From Candidatus Benthicola azotiphorus (lineage in GTDB: Bacteria; Gemmatimonadota; Gemmatimonadetes; Palauibacterales; Palauibacteraceae): DNA of 5,062 nucleotides. The notes under the pieces are model-generated. The model was not told the origin of the DNA and did no database searches. It was given only the letters and a program-made list of their open reading frames with translations. A program made the position numbers and the translations under genes. This document shows positions 1 to 5,062 of this stretch, piece by piece (within the stretch, counting starts at the first letter, position 1; every line of letters begins with the position of its first letter). The DNA is taken from assembly GCA_947581745.1 (NCBI GenBank), contig CANPVW010000089.1, positions 1 through 5,062 of the forward strand, in the 5' to 3' direction.

Positions 1-422
1 GGGGACCCGCCCATTCGCCGGCTGATCCGGGCCGAGGCGGACTGCACATCGGGCCACAGGTCCTCGTCGAGCGGACTGACCCGCCTCGAAGTACCGCCCG
101 TCCTCTCGTAGCCGGCGATCCAGACGTCGGATCCCGCTCCGTCCCCGGTCGCCCCGATCACCGCGCTCAGGAAGACCGTGTTCGCCGGATCCGCGCCGGG
201 ACGCGTGTTGATGAGTCCCGTTGCTCGATCCGTGAAGTCGATCGCGTACCCTTCGTCCCTCAGTGCCGTCTGCAGCGCGAAGAACGCAGAGTCGGCCGTT
301 TGCGGGACGGAAAAGGCCATGAAGGGGTAGCCCGGATATCCGCTCAGTGCCCGGCCAGAGATGCAACCCGACGCAAGCCAGGCCACGGAGCCGACGAGGA
401 GGGACCTCGCCGCCCTATTCAC
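1..422 (-). CDS. Predicted small lipoprotein, 3'-truncated by the window edge (BamC-like fold possible)
   Basis: The frame is open from a GTG at 422-420 to position 1: 140 codons plus 2 nt, with no stop, so the C-terminus lies outside the window. The translation starts MNRAARSLLVGSVAWLASGC. It has a basic n-region, a hydrophobic stretch at residues 8-17 and a lipobox-like LASGC with Cys20 as the likely lipidated residue, predicting an exported lipoprotein of the periplasm or outer membrane. The mature part has a helix-like segment (about 42-60, TADSAFFALQTALRDEGY) and then IDFTDRATGLINTRP. This resembles the alpha/beta repeat of small envelope lipoproteins such as BamC; that is a resemblance by eye, not a confirmed homology. 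The start overlaps the stop of the upstream AsmA gene by 8 bp (GTGAATAG), implying translational coupling. An in-frame GTG at 452-450 is possible but would give a long n-region. No clear Shine-Dalgarno precedes either. Function unknown. Confidence 0.72.
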   Translation of the reverse strand, partial: MNRAARSLLVGSVAWLASGCISGRALSGYPGYPFMAFSVPQTADSAFFALQTALRDEGYAIDFTDRATGLINTRPGADPANTVFLSAVIGATGDGAGSDVWIAGYERTGGTSRRVSPLDEDLWPDVQSASARISRRMGGS

Positions 423-3066
423 CGCCCGGGTCGTCCGATCCGCCGTTCTCACCTGGCGGTGCGGCGGAATCGGGTCCCGCCGCGGGCGTGGTGTCGGGCG
501 CTGCCGCGCCGGCTGCCGGCTTCTGCCCGGGCAGTCCACGCAACAGCTCGCGTCCGCGTTCCCTGACCTGCGCCTCGCCCGATTGGAGCGCCCGCTGTCC
601 GGCCTGCTCCAGCACGGTCCGCGAGGACTCCTGCATCGCCTCCGGATCCAGCTCGAACCGGGGGCTCGAGGCCTCGCCCGTGAGTCGCACCGCCAGTTCC
701 AGAGCGCCCCCTGCCTTCAGATAGCGGTCGATGACCGCCCCTGCCGCTCCTGCCGCCACCGTGGCCGCGCTGGCCAGGGCCGAGTCCGGGCGAATCAGAG
801 CACCGAGGTCCAGCGATCCCCCGAACCCGAGCGCTCCCTGCAGTTCGGCCACGAGCTCGGACCCGCTGAAATCGCTGCCGTCGAGCACGATCAGGCCGTC
901 ACGGATCTGGAAGGGCGAATTCCAGCGGCTGAACCGGAGATCGCGCACGCTCTCCAGTCGGAGGAAGCGGAGCAACCCGTCGGTCAACGCGTTCGGTGCG
1001 ATCCGGCCATCCCGGATCTCGAATCTGCCGGCGCCGTTCAGCAGGCTGGTGACCGGCAGGGCCATCCGGTCCACACCCCCTTCGAGAGCCAGGTCCATCG
1101 ACAGCGATCCCGAGATCAGCGTCCCGAGCGGCGTATTCTCAGCCAGATAGCGCTCCGCCCGCACGTTGGAGAGCGAGACGTCGAGCTGGAACGGCTCCGA
1201 GTCCACGTCGCCCAGGTGGAGAGCACCACTTGCCGTACCCGTGCCCCCGTACGCCGCGAATCGGACGTCGGTGAGATCGATCCGGTCCGGATGCAGCTGC
1301 AGGTCGGCCACCACGCCGGTCAGCCTGTAGGGCATGCGGAGCACCGAATCAGCGCGGAACGCAACGTGGCCGACGACCGGCAGGGGGCCAGGTCGTCGCA
1401 AGTCCTGCTCGGCGGCCCAGTCTTCGGCCGCCCGGCCCTGCAGCGGTCGCTCGGCGAGTCGGGCCCAGGCGATGCGTCCATACCCGATCTCCGCTCGCGC
1501 CGGTCCGATCAGCGCGTCCAGATCGAGTCTCGCCGCCGATATCGAGGCCTCCACGGACGGCGTTCTGGACGGCTCCGCGAGCTGTCCGAGCAGATCGCGC
1601 AGGCTGCCAGATGTCTTCATCGGGTCCCCGGCGGCCAGCACGGTCACGTCGTTCCACTTCGCGCCCGTTCCTTCCAGACGTACGGTGGCCGACGCCACCT
1701 CCACGGGTCGCACCAGCGATCCTCCTTCGACCGCCAGGCCTTCCAGTCCGATCTCGCCCGTCAGGCTCGTCGCGGCGGGGCGCCCGGCCGAGCCACGCGC
1801 GGTGACGTTCCAGCGAACGGAGCCCCGGGTCACGGCGGATCGGTCCGGTCCGCCGGTTCCGGACGCCGCCGCCAGGGCTGCGGCATCGGCCCGCCCATCG
1901 CTCGACAGGTCGAACGCGAGCGTCGAGTCGAGCGCGACGTGGCCCGTTGCAGAGACGCTTCCTCCCGGCAGGCTCGCCCGAAGTCGCGTGATCTCTGCAC
2001 GTGCCGATCCGATCGTGACGTCGGCGTCAAGTGATTCGAGCAAAGGCCGGTCCGCGCCGCGCCTCACACCGCCACCGCGCACCGTGACCAGCCCGCTCAC
2101 GTCGGGGAACTCGTCCGGACCCAGCGCGCCGCGAAGGACGAGATCCACGCCAAGCTCCCCCCACAGGTCGACGGGGACCGCTTTGCGCACCGAGTCGGGA
2201 AGACTCGAAATCAGCCGCGAGAGCTCCACGCCGTTTCCTCGCACCGCGAAATCGAACAGGCGTCTCTCGGACTTGAGCGAATCCGCCCGACCGGTGACCT
2301 CCACCGTCAGTCCGTTGATCGTCGCAGTGCCGGAAGCGACCTCGATCCATCCGAACTTCGGGCCGGCGACGGCCTCGATCTCGGTCCGCACCCGGAGTCC
2401 CCGCACCCCCTTCTGCCACGCCGGGGGATAGGAGAACCGAAGGCTGTCGACCTCCGACTCGAGGTCGAGCGCCAGCCTCCCTTCCGCGTCTCTTTCCACG
2501 GAGCCTTCGATCCTCAGCCCGTCTGCCTGGAAGGAGCGCTCGCTGACGGCGTCACGGTAGCCGACCCGACCCTCCACGAGCTCGATGCCCCGGATCTCCA
2601 GTGACAGCGGTGTTTCGGGCACCGCAGCTTCATCCCGGGACGCGGGAACGAAGTCCCCGAAGTTCGTCTTCCCCTGCTCGTCGACCTGGAGCAGGACGCG
2701 AGGACCCACGGCCAGCACGCGATCGATTTCCACCCGCTTGCGCAGCAGGGGCAGCAGGCGGGGACGCAGGCGCAGCTCGTCGACCGTGGCGAGCGGCATT
2801 CCCTCGAAGTCCGGGAGGTTCTCGATCCGCAGGCGCAGCAGTCGTACCTCGGGCCGAGGGAAGATCGAGAGGGCCGCCGAGCCTATGTCGACGCGCCGGT
2901 TGAGCGCCGCCGAGATATGGGGCTCGGCGCGGTCCGCGAGGGACCTGGGGTCCAGAATGGCCCGGAAGACGACGATGAGCGCCAGGTACGCCACCAGGAC
3001 GATCGCTACGAGGCCGGCCGACACGACGGCCAGCGTACGCCCCCGGCTCCGCTTCTCGCTACCCAT
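415..3066 (-). CDS. AsmA-family inner-membrane-anchored periplasmic protein (putative bridge-like lipid transport)
   Basis: An 883-residue protein. AsmA-like proteins are anchored in the inner membrane and extend beta-rich chains into the periplasm. The family (AsmA, TamB, YhdP, YdbH) is linked to phospholipid transport to the outer membrane and envelope integrity. Residues 1-10 are basic and cytoplasmic; 11-33 are one transmembrane helix. Residues 45-139 carry the N-terminal AsmA signature: ISAALNRRVDIGSAALSIFP, a run of short 'l.i.nlp.f' strands, LLPLLRKRVEIDRVL, and the GKTNFGDF segment. Residues 155-656 are alternating hydrophobic/polar beta-strand repeats. Residues 657-748 match the C-terminal AsmA region (TSLLNGAGRFEIRDGRI, FQIRDGLIVLDGSDFSGSEL). 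A helix at about 806-846 precedes a Pro/Ala/Gly-rich acidic tail at 847-883. Start ATG has GGGGG at 3078-3074, 7 nt upstream. The length exceeds E. coli AsmA (about 617 residues) but suits the wider family. It heads an operon with the overlapping lipoprotein gene and diverges from the sigma gene. The exact substrate cannot be read from sequence. Confidence 0.92.
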   Translation of the reverse strand: MGSEKRSRGRTLAVVSAGLVAIVLVAYLALIVVFRAILDPRSLADRAEPHISAALNRRVDIGSAALSIFPRPEVRLLRLRIENLPDFEGMPLATVDELRLRPRLLPLLRKRVEIDRVLAVGPRVLLQVDEQGKTNFGDFVPASRDEAAVPETPLSLEIRGIELVEGRVGYRDAVSERSFQADGLRIEGSVERDAEGRLALDLESEVDSLRFSYPPAWQKGVRGLRVRTEIEAVAGPKFGWIEVASGTATINGLTVEVTGRADSLKSERRLFDFAVRGNGVELSRLISSLPDSVRKAVPVDLWGELGVDLVLRGALGPDEFPDVSGLVTVRGGGVRRGADRPLLESLDADVTIGSARAEITRLRASLPGGSVSATGHVALDSTLAFDLSSDGRADAAALAAASGTGGPDRSAVTRGSVRWNVTARGSAGRPAATSLTGEIGLEGLAVEGGSLVRPVEVASATVRLEGTGAKWNDVTVLAAGDPMKTSGSLRDLLGQLAEPSRTPSVEASISAARLDLDALIGPARAEIGYGRIAWARLAERPLQGRAAEDWAAEQDLRRPGPLPVVGHVAFRADSVLRMPYRLTGVVADLQLHPDRIDLTDVRFAAYGGTGTASGALHLGDVDSEPFQLDVSLSNVRAERYLAENTPLGTLISGSLSMDLALEGGVDRMALPVTSLLNGAGRFEIRDGRIAPNALTDGLLRFLRLESVRDLRFSRWNSPFQIRDGLIVLDGSDFSGSELVAELQGALGFGGSLDLGALIRPDSALASAATVAAGAAGAVIDRYLKAGGALELAVRLTGEASSPRFELDPEAMQESSRTVLEQAGQRALQSGEAQVRERGRELLRGLPGQKPAAGAAAPDTTPAAGPDSAAPPGENGGSDDPGGE

Positions 3067-3112
3067 TCATCTACCCCCGTTCGTCGATCGATCCGCGGCG
3101 CCCGACGCCCGG

Positions 3113-3139
3113 GGAACCCGGAGCCCGGTCGCAGACGTT
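3113..3139 (+). promoter_or_regulatory. Candidate ECF-type promoter toward the sigma/anti-sigma operon
   Basis: GGAAC at 3113-3117 (within GGGGAACC) is followed after 18 nt by CGTT at 3136-3139. SigR/SigH-type sigma factors recognise a GGAAY -35 and a GTT-containing -10 at about this spacing and often transcribe their own gene. A start near 3146 would leave a leader of about 160 nt before the ATG at 3309. The match is by eye in GC-rich DNA, where such short motifs arise by chance, so this is a hypothesis for autoregulation. Confidence 0.4.
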
Positions 3140-3172
3140 GCTCGTGAAGTGAAAATGCAGCCCTCGCGCCAA

Positions 3173-3183
3173 CCGTAATACGG
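3173..3183. repeat. Perfect palindrome CCGTAATACGG, possible operator
   Basis: Two 5-bp arms, CCGTA and TACGG, flank a central A. It overlaps the -10 of the candidate AsmA-side promoter, and its last bases run into another palindrome, CGGATCCG (3181-3188). A dimeric repressor bound here would block that promoter. No regulator gene in the window can be assigned to it. Confidence 0.35.
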
Positions 3184-3203
3184 ATCCGCGAGGTCCGCGT
3201 TCC
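3179..3203 (-). promoter_or_regulatory. Candidate ECF-type promoter toward the AsmA-lipoprotein operon
   Basis: Read on the minus strand, GGAAC at 3203-3199 is followed after 16 nt by CGTA at 3182-3179. This resembles the general ECF promoter layout (GGAAC or GAAAC, 16-17 nt, CGT). Transcription would begin near 3172, about 105 nt before the AsmA ATG at 3066. The proposed -10 lies inside the palindrome at 3173-3183. On the same strand TATTAC (3180-3175) could also serve as a housekeeping -10, with GGAACG as a poor -35, so the sigma class is uncertain. Confidence 0.35.
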
Positions 3204-3308
3204 TGCGGAGGGCTCCGCCGGGCCGATCCGCGGGCGCTTGCCGCGACGGGTAAGGACAACATACCGTTCGGCCGAGCGCGTATCCACGCGGTGCCTCGAA
3301 GCGGAGCG

Positions 3309-3866
3309 ATGACCATCACGACCGAACGGAGACGGAAGGAGTTCGAGTCCGAGGCCCTCGTGCACCTCGATGCACTCTACGGCCTCGCCCTGCGCCTTTC
3401 GGGAGGAGATGAGCCGCGTGCCGAGGACCTCGTGCAGGAGACCTTCCTCAAGGCGTACCAGGCGTGGGATCGATTCACGGTCGGCACGAACTGCCGGGCC
3501 TGGCTGATGACCATCCTGCGGAACACGTTCATCAACCAGTTTCGCCAGCAGCAGTCCCGTCCGGCGGCCGTCGAGTTCGAGGCCCTGGCAGAGCGGCCGT
3601 CTTCCACGGCGCTTTACGAGGCCGATCCAGAGGGCCGAATCTTCGATCGCATCATCGATGACCAGGTCATCCGGGCGATCGACGAGCTGCCGGAGGAGTT
3701 CCGGGTGACGGTCGTGCTCTCCGACCTGGAGGGCCTCAGCTATCAGGAGGTTTCGGATCTCATGGGCGTTCCCGTCGGCACGGTCAAGTCGCGCCTGTTC
3801 AGAGCGCGGAAGCGGCTCCAGGAGAAGCTGTACGAATTCGCGGTCGAGATGGGGTACCTGAGATGA
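3309..3866 (+). CDS. ECF RNA polymerase sigma factor, SigR/SigH-like (redox/stress type)
   Basis: A 185-residue alternative sigma factor that directs RNA polymerase to stress promoters. Region 2 spans about residues 13-82, with ALVHLDALYGLALRL, AEDLVQETFLKAY (38-50, core-polymerase contact) and GTNCRAWLMTILRNTFINQF (59-78, -10 recognition). A short linker (about 83-117) leads to region 4 (118-172): AIDELPEEFR, then the helix-turn-helix GLSYQEVSDLMGVPVGTVKS (-35 recognition) and a basic RLFRARKRL. The EALVHLDALY opening and GTNxRAWL...NTFIN block are typical of SigR/SigH-type (ECF12-like) factors paired with zinc anti-sigma proteins, and such a gene follows. I chose ATG 3309 because the family starts shortly before the FEsEAL motif and GGAG (3303-3306) precedes it, though closely. 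An in-frame GTG at 3291 would add six residues and lacks a Shine-Dalgarno. Autoregulation is plausible from the upstream GGAAC/CGTT pair. Confidence 0.95.
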   Translation: MTITTERRRKEFESEALVHLDALYGLALRLSGGDEPRAEDLVQETFLKAYQAWDRFTVGTNCRAWLMTILRNTFINQFRQQQSRPAAVEFEALAERPSSTALYEADPEGRIFDRIIDDQVIRAIDELPEEFRVTVVLSDLEGLSYQEVSDLMGVPVGTVKSRLFRARKRLQEKLYEFAVEMGYLR

Positions 3867-4144
3867 GCGACAACCGGCAGCAGCCCGGGCAGGGCCATTC
3901 CGAGCGGCGCGAGCTGACGTGTGAGGAAGCGCTGGCCCGAGTGTACGAATACCTGGACGGAGAGCTGGGTGCGGGCGAGCACGAAGCCGTGCGGCGGCAT
4001 CTTGAGAAGTGTCGTAACTGTTATCCTCATTTCGATTTCGAGCGAATGTTCCTCGATTACGTGCACGAGCTGGGTGCGGTCGAGGAATCGAAGCCCGGGC
4101 TGGAAGGGAGGGTGCGCGAGCTGCTCGCCGCCGAGACCGGCTGA
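3863..4144 (+). CDS. Zinc-binding anti-sigma factor (ZAS/RsrA type), thiol-redox sensor
   Basis: A 93-residue soluble protein with no membrane segment. It likely binds and inactivates the adjacent sigma factor and releases it when its cysteines are oxidised. The core CEEALARVYEYLDGEL (20-34) and HLEKCRNCYPHFDFE (46-60) carry the ZAS signature H-x3-C-x2-C (His46, Cys50, Cys53) plus Cys20. In Streptomyces RsrA the zinc ligands are Cys11, His37, Cys41 and Cys44; the intervals here (26, 4 and 3 residues) are the same. In RsrA, oxidation forms a disulfide that expels zinc and frees SigR, so the same mechanism is expected here by homology. The only cysteines are 20, 50 and 53. The ATG overlaps the sigma stop (ATGA, 4 bp), and GGGG at 3851-3854 can act as ribosome binding site, so the two proteins are probably made in a fixed ratio. 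The partner is inferred from adjacency. Confidence 0.92.
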   Translation: MSDNRQQPGQGHSERRELTCEEALARVYEYLDGELGAGEHEAVRRHLEKCRNCYPHFDFERMFLDYVHELGAVEESKPGLEGRVRELLAAETG

Positions 4145-4189
4145 GGGTCGTCCGGCGTTGCTGGCCGGCTCCTCCGGCAGTACCCTCAG
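4141..4189 (+). terminator. Inverted repeat after the anti-sigma gene, possible terminator
   Basis: Outer arms CTGAGGGT (4141-4148) and ACCCTCAG (4182-4189) are perfectly complementary and include the anti-sigma stop codon. GC-rich inner pairing (CCGGC 4152-4156 with GCCGG 4164-4168, or CTGGCCGG with CCGGCAG around CTCCT) can form instead of a simple loop. No run of T follows, so it is not a classic intrinsic terminator. It may end transcription weakly or protect the 3' end of the sigma/anti-sigma mRNA. Confidence 0.4.
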
Positions 4190-4203
4190 GCACCCGCGAG
4201 ACG

Positions 4204-4241
4204 GTCGGTGAGCCCGTGGCCCCACGGGACGCTCATCCGAC
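4204..4241 (+). terminator. Long imperfect hairpin in the anti-sigma/peptidase intergenic region
   Basis: GTCGG-TGAG-CCCGTG (4204-4218) pairs with CACGGG, CTCA and CCGAC (4223-4228, 4232-4235, 4237-4241) around a GCCC loop. That is 15 base pairs interrupted by a 3-nt bulge (ACG) and a 1-nt bulge (T). This is the strongest secondary structure I see in the window. No T-run follows. It could be a terminator for the sigma operon, or a leader structure if the peptidase is read through. Confidence 0.45.
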
Positions 4242-4242
4242 T

Positions 4243-4266
4243 GGCGGGAGGATGCCGTTTCCCGCC
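4243..4266 (+). repeat. Inverted repeat GGCGGGA/TCCCGCC upstream of the peptidase
   Basis: GGCGGGA (4243-4249) and TCCCGCC (4260-4266) are perfect 7-bp arms around a 10-nt loop, starting 2 nt after the preceding hairpin and ending 26 nt before the peptidase ATG. It may be a leader hairpin or an operator. Nothing in the sequence decides between these. Confidence 0.35.
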
Positions 4267-4292
4267 GTGCGAGACATGACCGTCAACAGACG

Positions 4293-5062
4293 ATGGACAC
4301 CGAAATGCGAGACCTGATCGATCGGCTTCTGGACGCCCGCGGACCGTCGGGATACGAGACCCGGGCGGCTGCCGTGTGGCGGGAGGAGGCAGCGACATTC
4401 GCGGACGAGACCTGGGGCGACGTGCACGGCAACAGCTTTGCCGCGATCAATCCCGGTTCGTCTCCGCGCGTCATGCTGGCCGGACACATCGACGAGATCG
4501 GCCTGATGGTCAATCACGTCGACGAACAGGGGTACCTGTGGGTCCGCAGCGTGGGTGGATGGGACGCGCAGGTGCTGGTCGGCCAGCGCGTCGAGATCCT
4601 CGCCGAATCCGGCCTGGTGGCGGGTGTCGTGGGCCGAAGGGCGATCCACCTGATTCGTGGAGATGATGCCGACAAGGCGGTCAAGCTCAAGGACCTGTGG
4701 ATAGATATCGGGGCGGCGAGCGCCGAAGAGGCGAAGTCCAGAGTCGCCATAGGAGACGTGGCGGTGATCCGCTCCGATGCCCTCGATCTGACGGACGACC
4801 TTCTGGCCGCCCGGTCGATCGATGATCGCGTCGGGGCGGTCGTCGTTCTCGAGGCGCTCCGCAGGGCGCACGCCAAGGGATGCTCGGCGCACGCCGTGGC
4901 CGCCGCGACCGTCCAGGAAGAGATCGGATACATGGCGGCGGGAGGGGCCCGCACCGGTTCATACGGCCTCGACCCGGACGTCGGGATCGTGGTGGACGTC
5001 ACCCACGCGACGGATCACCCGAGCGTCGACAAGAAGGAACACGGTGACGTCCGGCTCGGCGG
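4293..5062 (+). CDS. M42-family metallo-aminopeptidase (FrvX/CelM-like), C-terminus beyond the window
   Basis: The frame is open for 256 codons to the right edge. M42 enzymes are cytoplasmic dinuclear-metal aminopeptidases, often large oligomeric complexes, that trim N-terminal residues from short peptides. Signatures in order: LDARGPSGYE (13-22); AGHIDEIGLMV (63-73) with metal ligand His65 and catalytic Asp67; an inserted regulatory beta domain at about 75-165 (GGWDAQVLVGQRV); SIDDRVG (175-181) with the bridging Asp; VQEEIG (207-212) with the catalytic and metal-binding Glu209/Glu210; VVDVTHATD (233-241) with metal ligand Asp235. The final ligand His lies outside the window. After EEIG there are about three extra residues (YMAAGGA rather than the usual LRGA). 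ATG 4293 is the first in-frame start: upstream the frame is open to a TGA at 4209 with no start codon. ATG 4305 is an alternative. No good Shine-Dalgarno is visible. Probably its own transcription unit, 148 bp after the anti-sigma gene. Confidence 0.93.
   Translation, partial: MDTEMRDLIDRLLDARGPSGYETRAAAVWREEAATFADETWGDVHGNSFAAINPGSSPRVMLAGHIDEIGLMVNHVDEQGYLWVRSVGGWDAQVLVGQRVEILAESGLVAGVVGRRAIHLIRGDDADKAVKLKDLWIDIGAASAEEAKSRVAIGDVAVIRSDALDLTDDLLAARSIDDRVGAVVVLEALRRAHAKGCSAHAVAAATVQEEIGYMAAGGARTGSYGLDPDVGIVVDVTHATDHPSVDKKEHGDVRLG

Larger units (their letters stand above)
3067..3308. promoter_or_regulatory. Divergent control region between the AsmA gene and the ECF sigma gene
   Basis: About 240 bp of non-coding DNA separates two divergently read genes, so promoters for both operons must lie here or further upstream. 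It contains two ECF-type promoter candidates facing opposite ways, a perfect palindrome CCGTAATACGG (3173-3183) and a compact hairpin GCGGA-GGGC-TCCGC (3205-3218). GATCCGCG occurs three times (3090-3097, 3183-3190, 3225-3232). A weak housekeeping-like promoter toward the sigma gene could use TTGCCG (3238-3243) with the poor -10 ATACCG (3261-3266). I see no convincing gene, riboswitch or tRNA in the interval. Confidence 0.7.

Noticed and set aside
361..2034. Long plus-strand open frame (557 codons) opposite the AsmA gene
   Set aside because: The product is Arg/Gln-rich without recognisable domains. It lies wholly antisense to most of a well-supported AsmA gene, as expected for a stop-poor GC-rich shadow frame.
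3059..3070. Three-codon minus-strand frame ATG-AAT-GGG-TAG overlapping the AsmA start
   Set aside because: The GGGGG motif is better spaced for the ATG at 3066; such mini-frames arise easily by chance.
3238..3266. Housekeeping-type promoter TTGCCG-N17-ATACCG before the sigma gene
   Set aside because: The -10 matches TATAAT poorly, so it is noted only in the intergenic entry rather than called as a promoter.
3291..3308. GTG start for the sigma gene six codons upstream of ATG 3309
   Set aside because: There is no Shine-Dalgarno before it, and the added residues (MPRSGA) are not expected from the family. It cannot be fully excluded.
3006..4193. Minus-strand open frame of 395 codons across the sigma and anti-sigma genes
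   Set aside because: It is antisense to two genes with clear family motifs, crosses the divergent promoter region and has shadow-like composition.
4252..4317. 21-codon frame (MPFPAVRDMTVNRRWTPKCET) overlapping the peptidase start, preceded by GGAGG
   Set aside because: The GGAGG abuts the ATG with no spacer and is part of an inverted repeat. The peptide has no recognisable features. A coupling leader peptide is conceivable but unsupported.
4233..4892. Minus-strand open frame of 219 codons opposite the peptidase
   Set aside because: It is antisense to the M42 peptidase, whose metal-binding motifs are all in the plus-strand frame.

Overview
This is a high-GC window with strongly GC-biased third codon positions. 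It carries an AsmA-type inner-membrane-anchored periplasmic protein, so it comes from a diderm (outer-membrane) bacterium. It also carries a SigR/SigH-like ECF sigma factor with a zinc-type anti-sigma factor. A GC-rich environmental diderm, such as Gemmatimonadota or a deltaproteobacterial-type lineage, would fit. That placement is a guess from gene style, not something the sequence proves. I see no rRNA, tRNA, CRISPR array, insertion sequence or sign of recent transfer.

Layout. On the minus strand, reading leftward from 3066, are a large AsmA-family gene (3066-415) and a small predicted lipoprotein gene that overlaps its end by 8 bp. The lipoprotein gene starts with GTG at 422 and runs off the left edge. 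Positions 3067-3308 are a divergent control region of about 240 bp. On the plus strand follow the ECF sigma gene (3309-3866), its anti-sigma gene (3863-4144, 4-bp ATGA overlap), and an intergenic stretch of 148 bp filled with three inverted repeats. An M42-family metallopeptidase gene (4293 onward) then runs off the right edge.

How the genes may work together. The sigma/anti-sigma pair looks like a thiol-redox switch. The anti-sigma protein has Cys20, His46, Cys50 and Cys53, the same relative spacing as the zinc ligands Cys11, His37, Cys41 and Cys44 of Streptomyces RsrA. The divergent region holds two candidate ECF-type promoters (GGAAC-type -35 with CGT-type -10), one facing each way. If real, the sigma factor would regulate both itself and the AsmA-lipoprotein operon, linking redox or envelope stress to lipid transport or outer-membrane maintenance. 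That link is inference. The peptidase is probably a separate transcription unit.

I found no clearly undescribed multi-gene system. The most informative leads are the divergent promoter region, the AsmA-lipoprotein overlap and the hairpin cluster before the peptidase.
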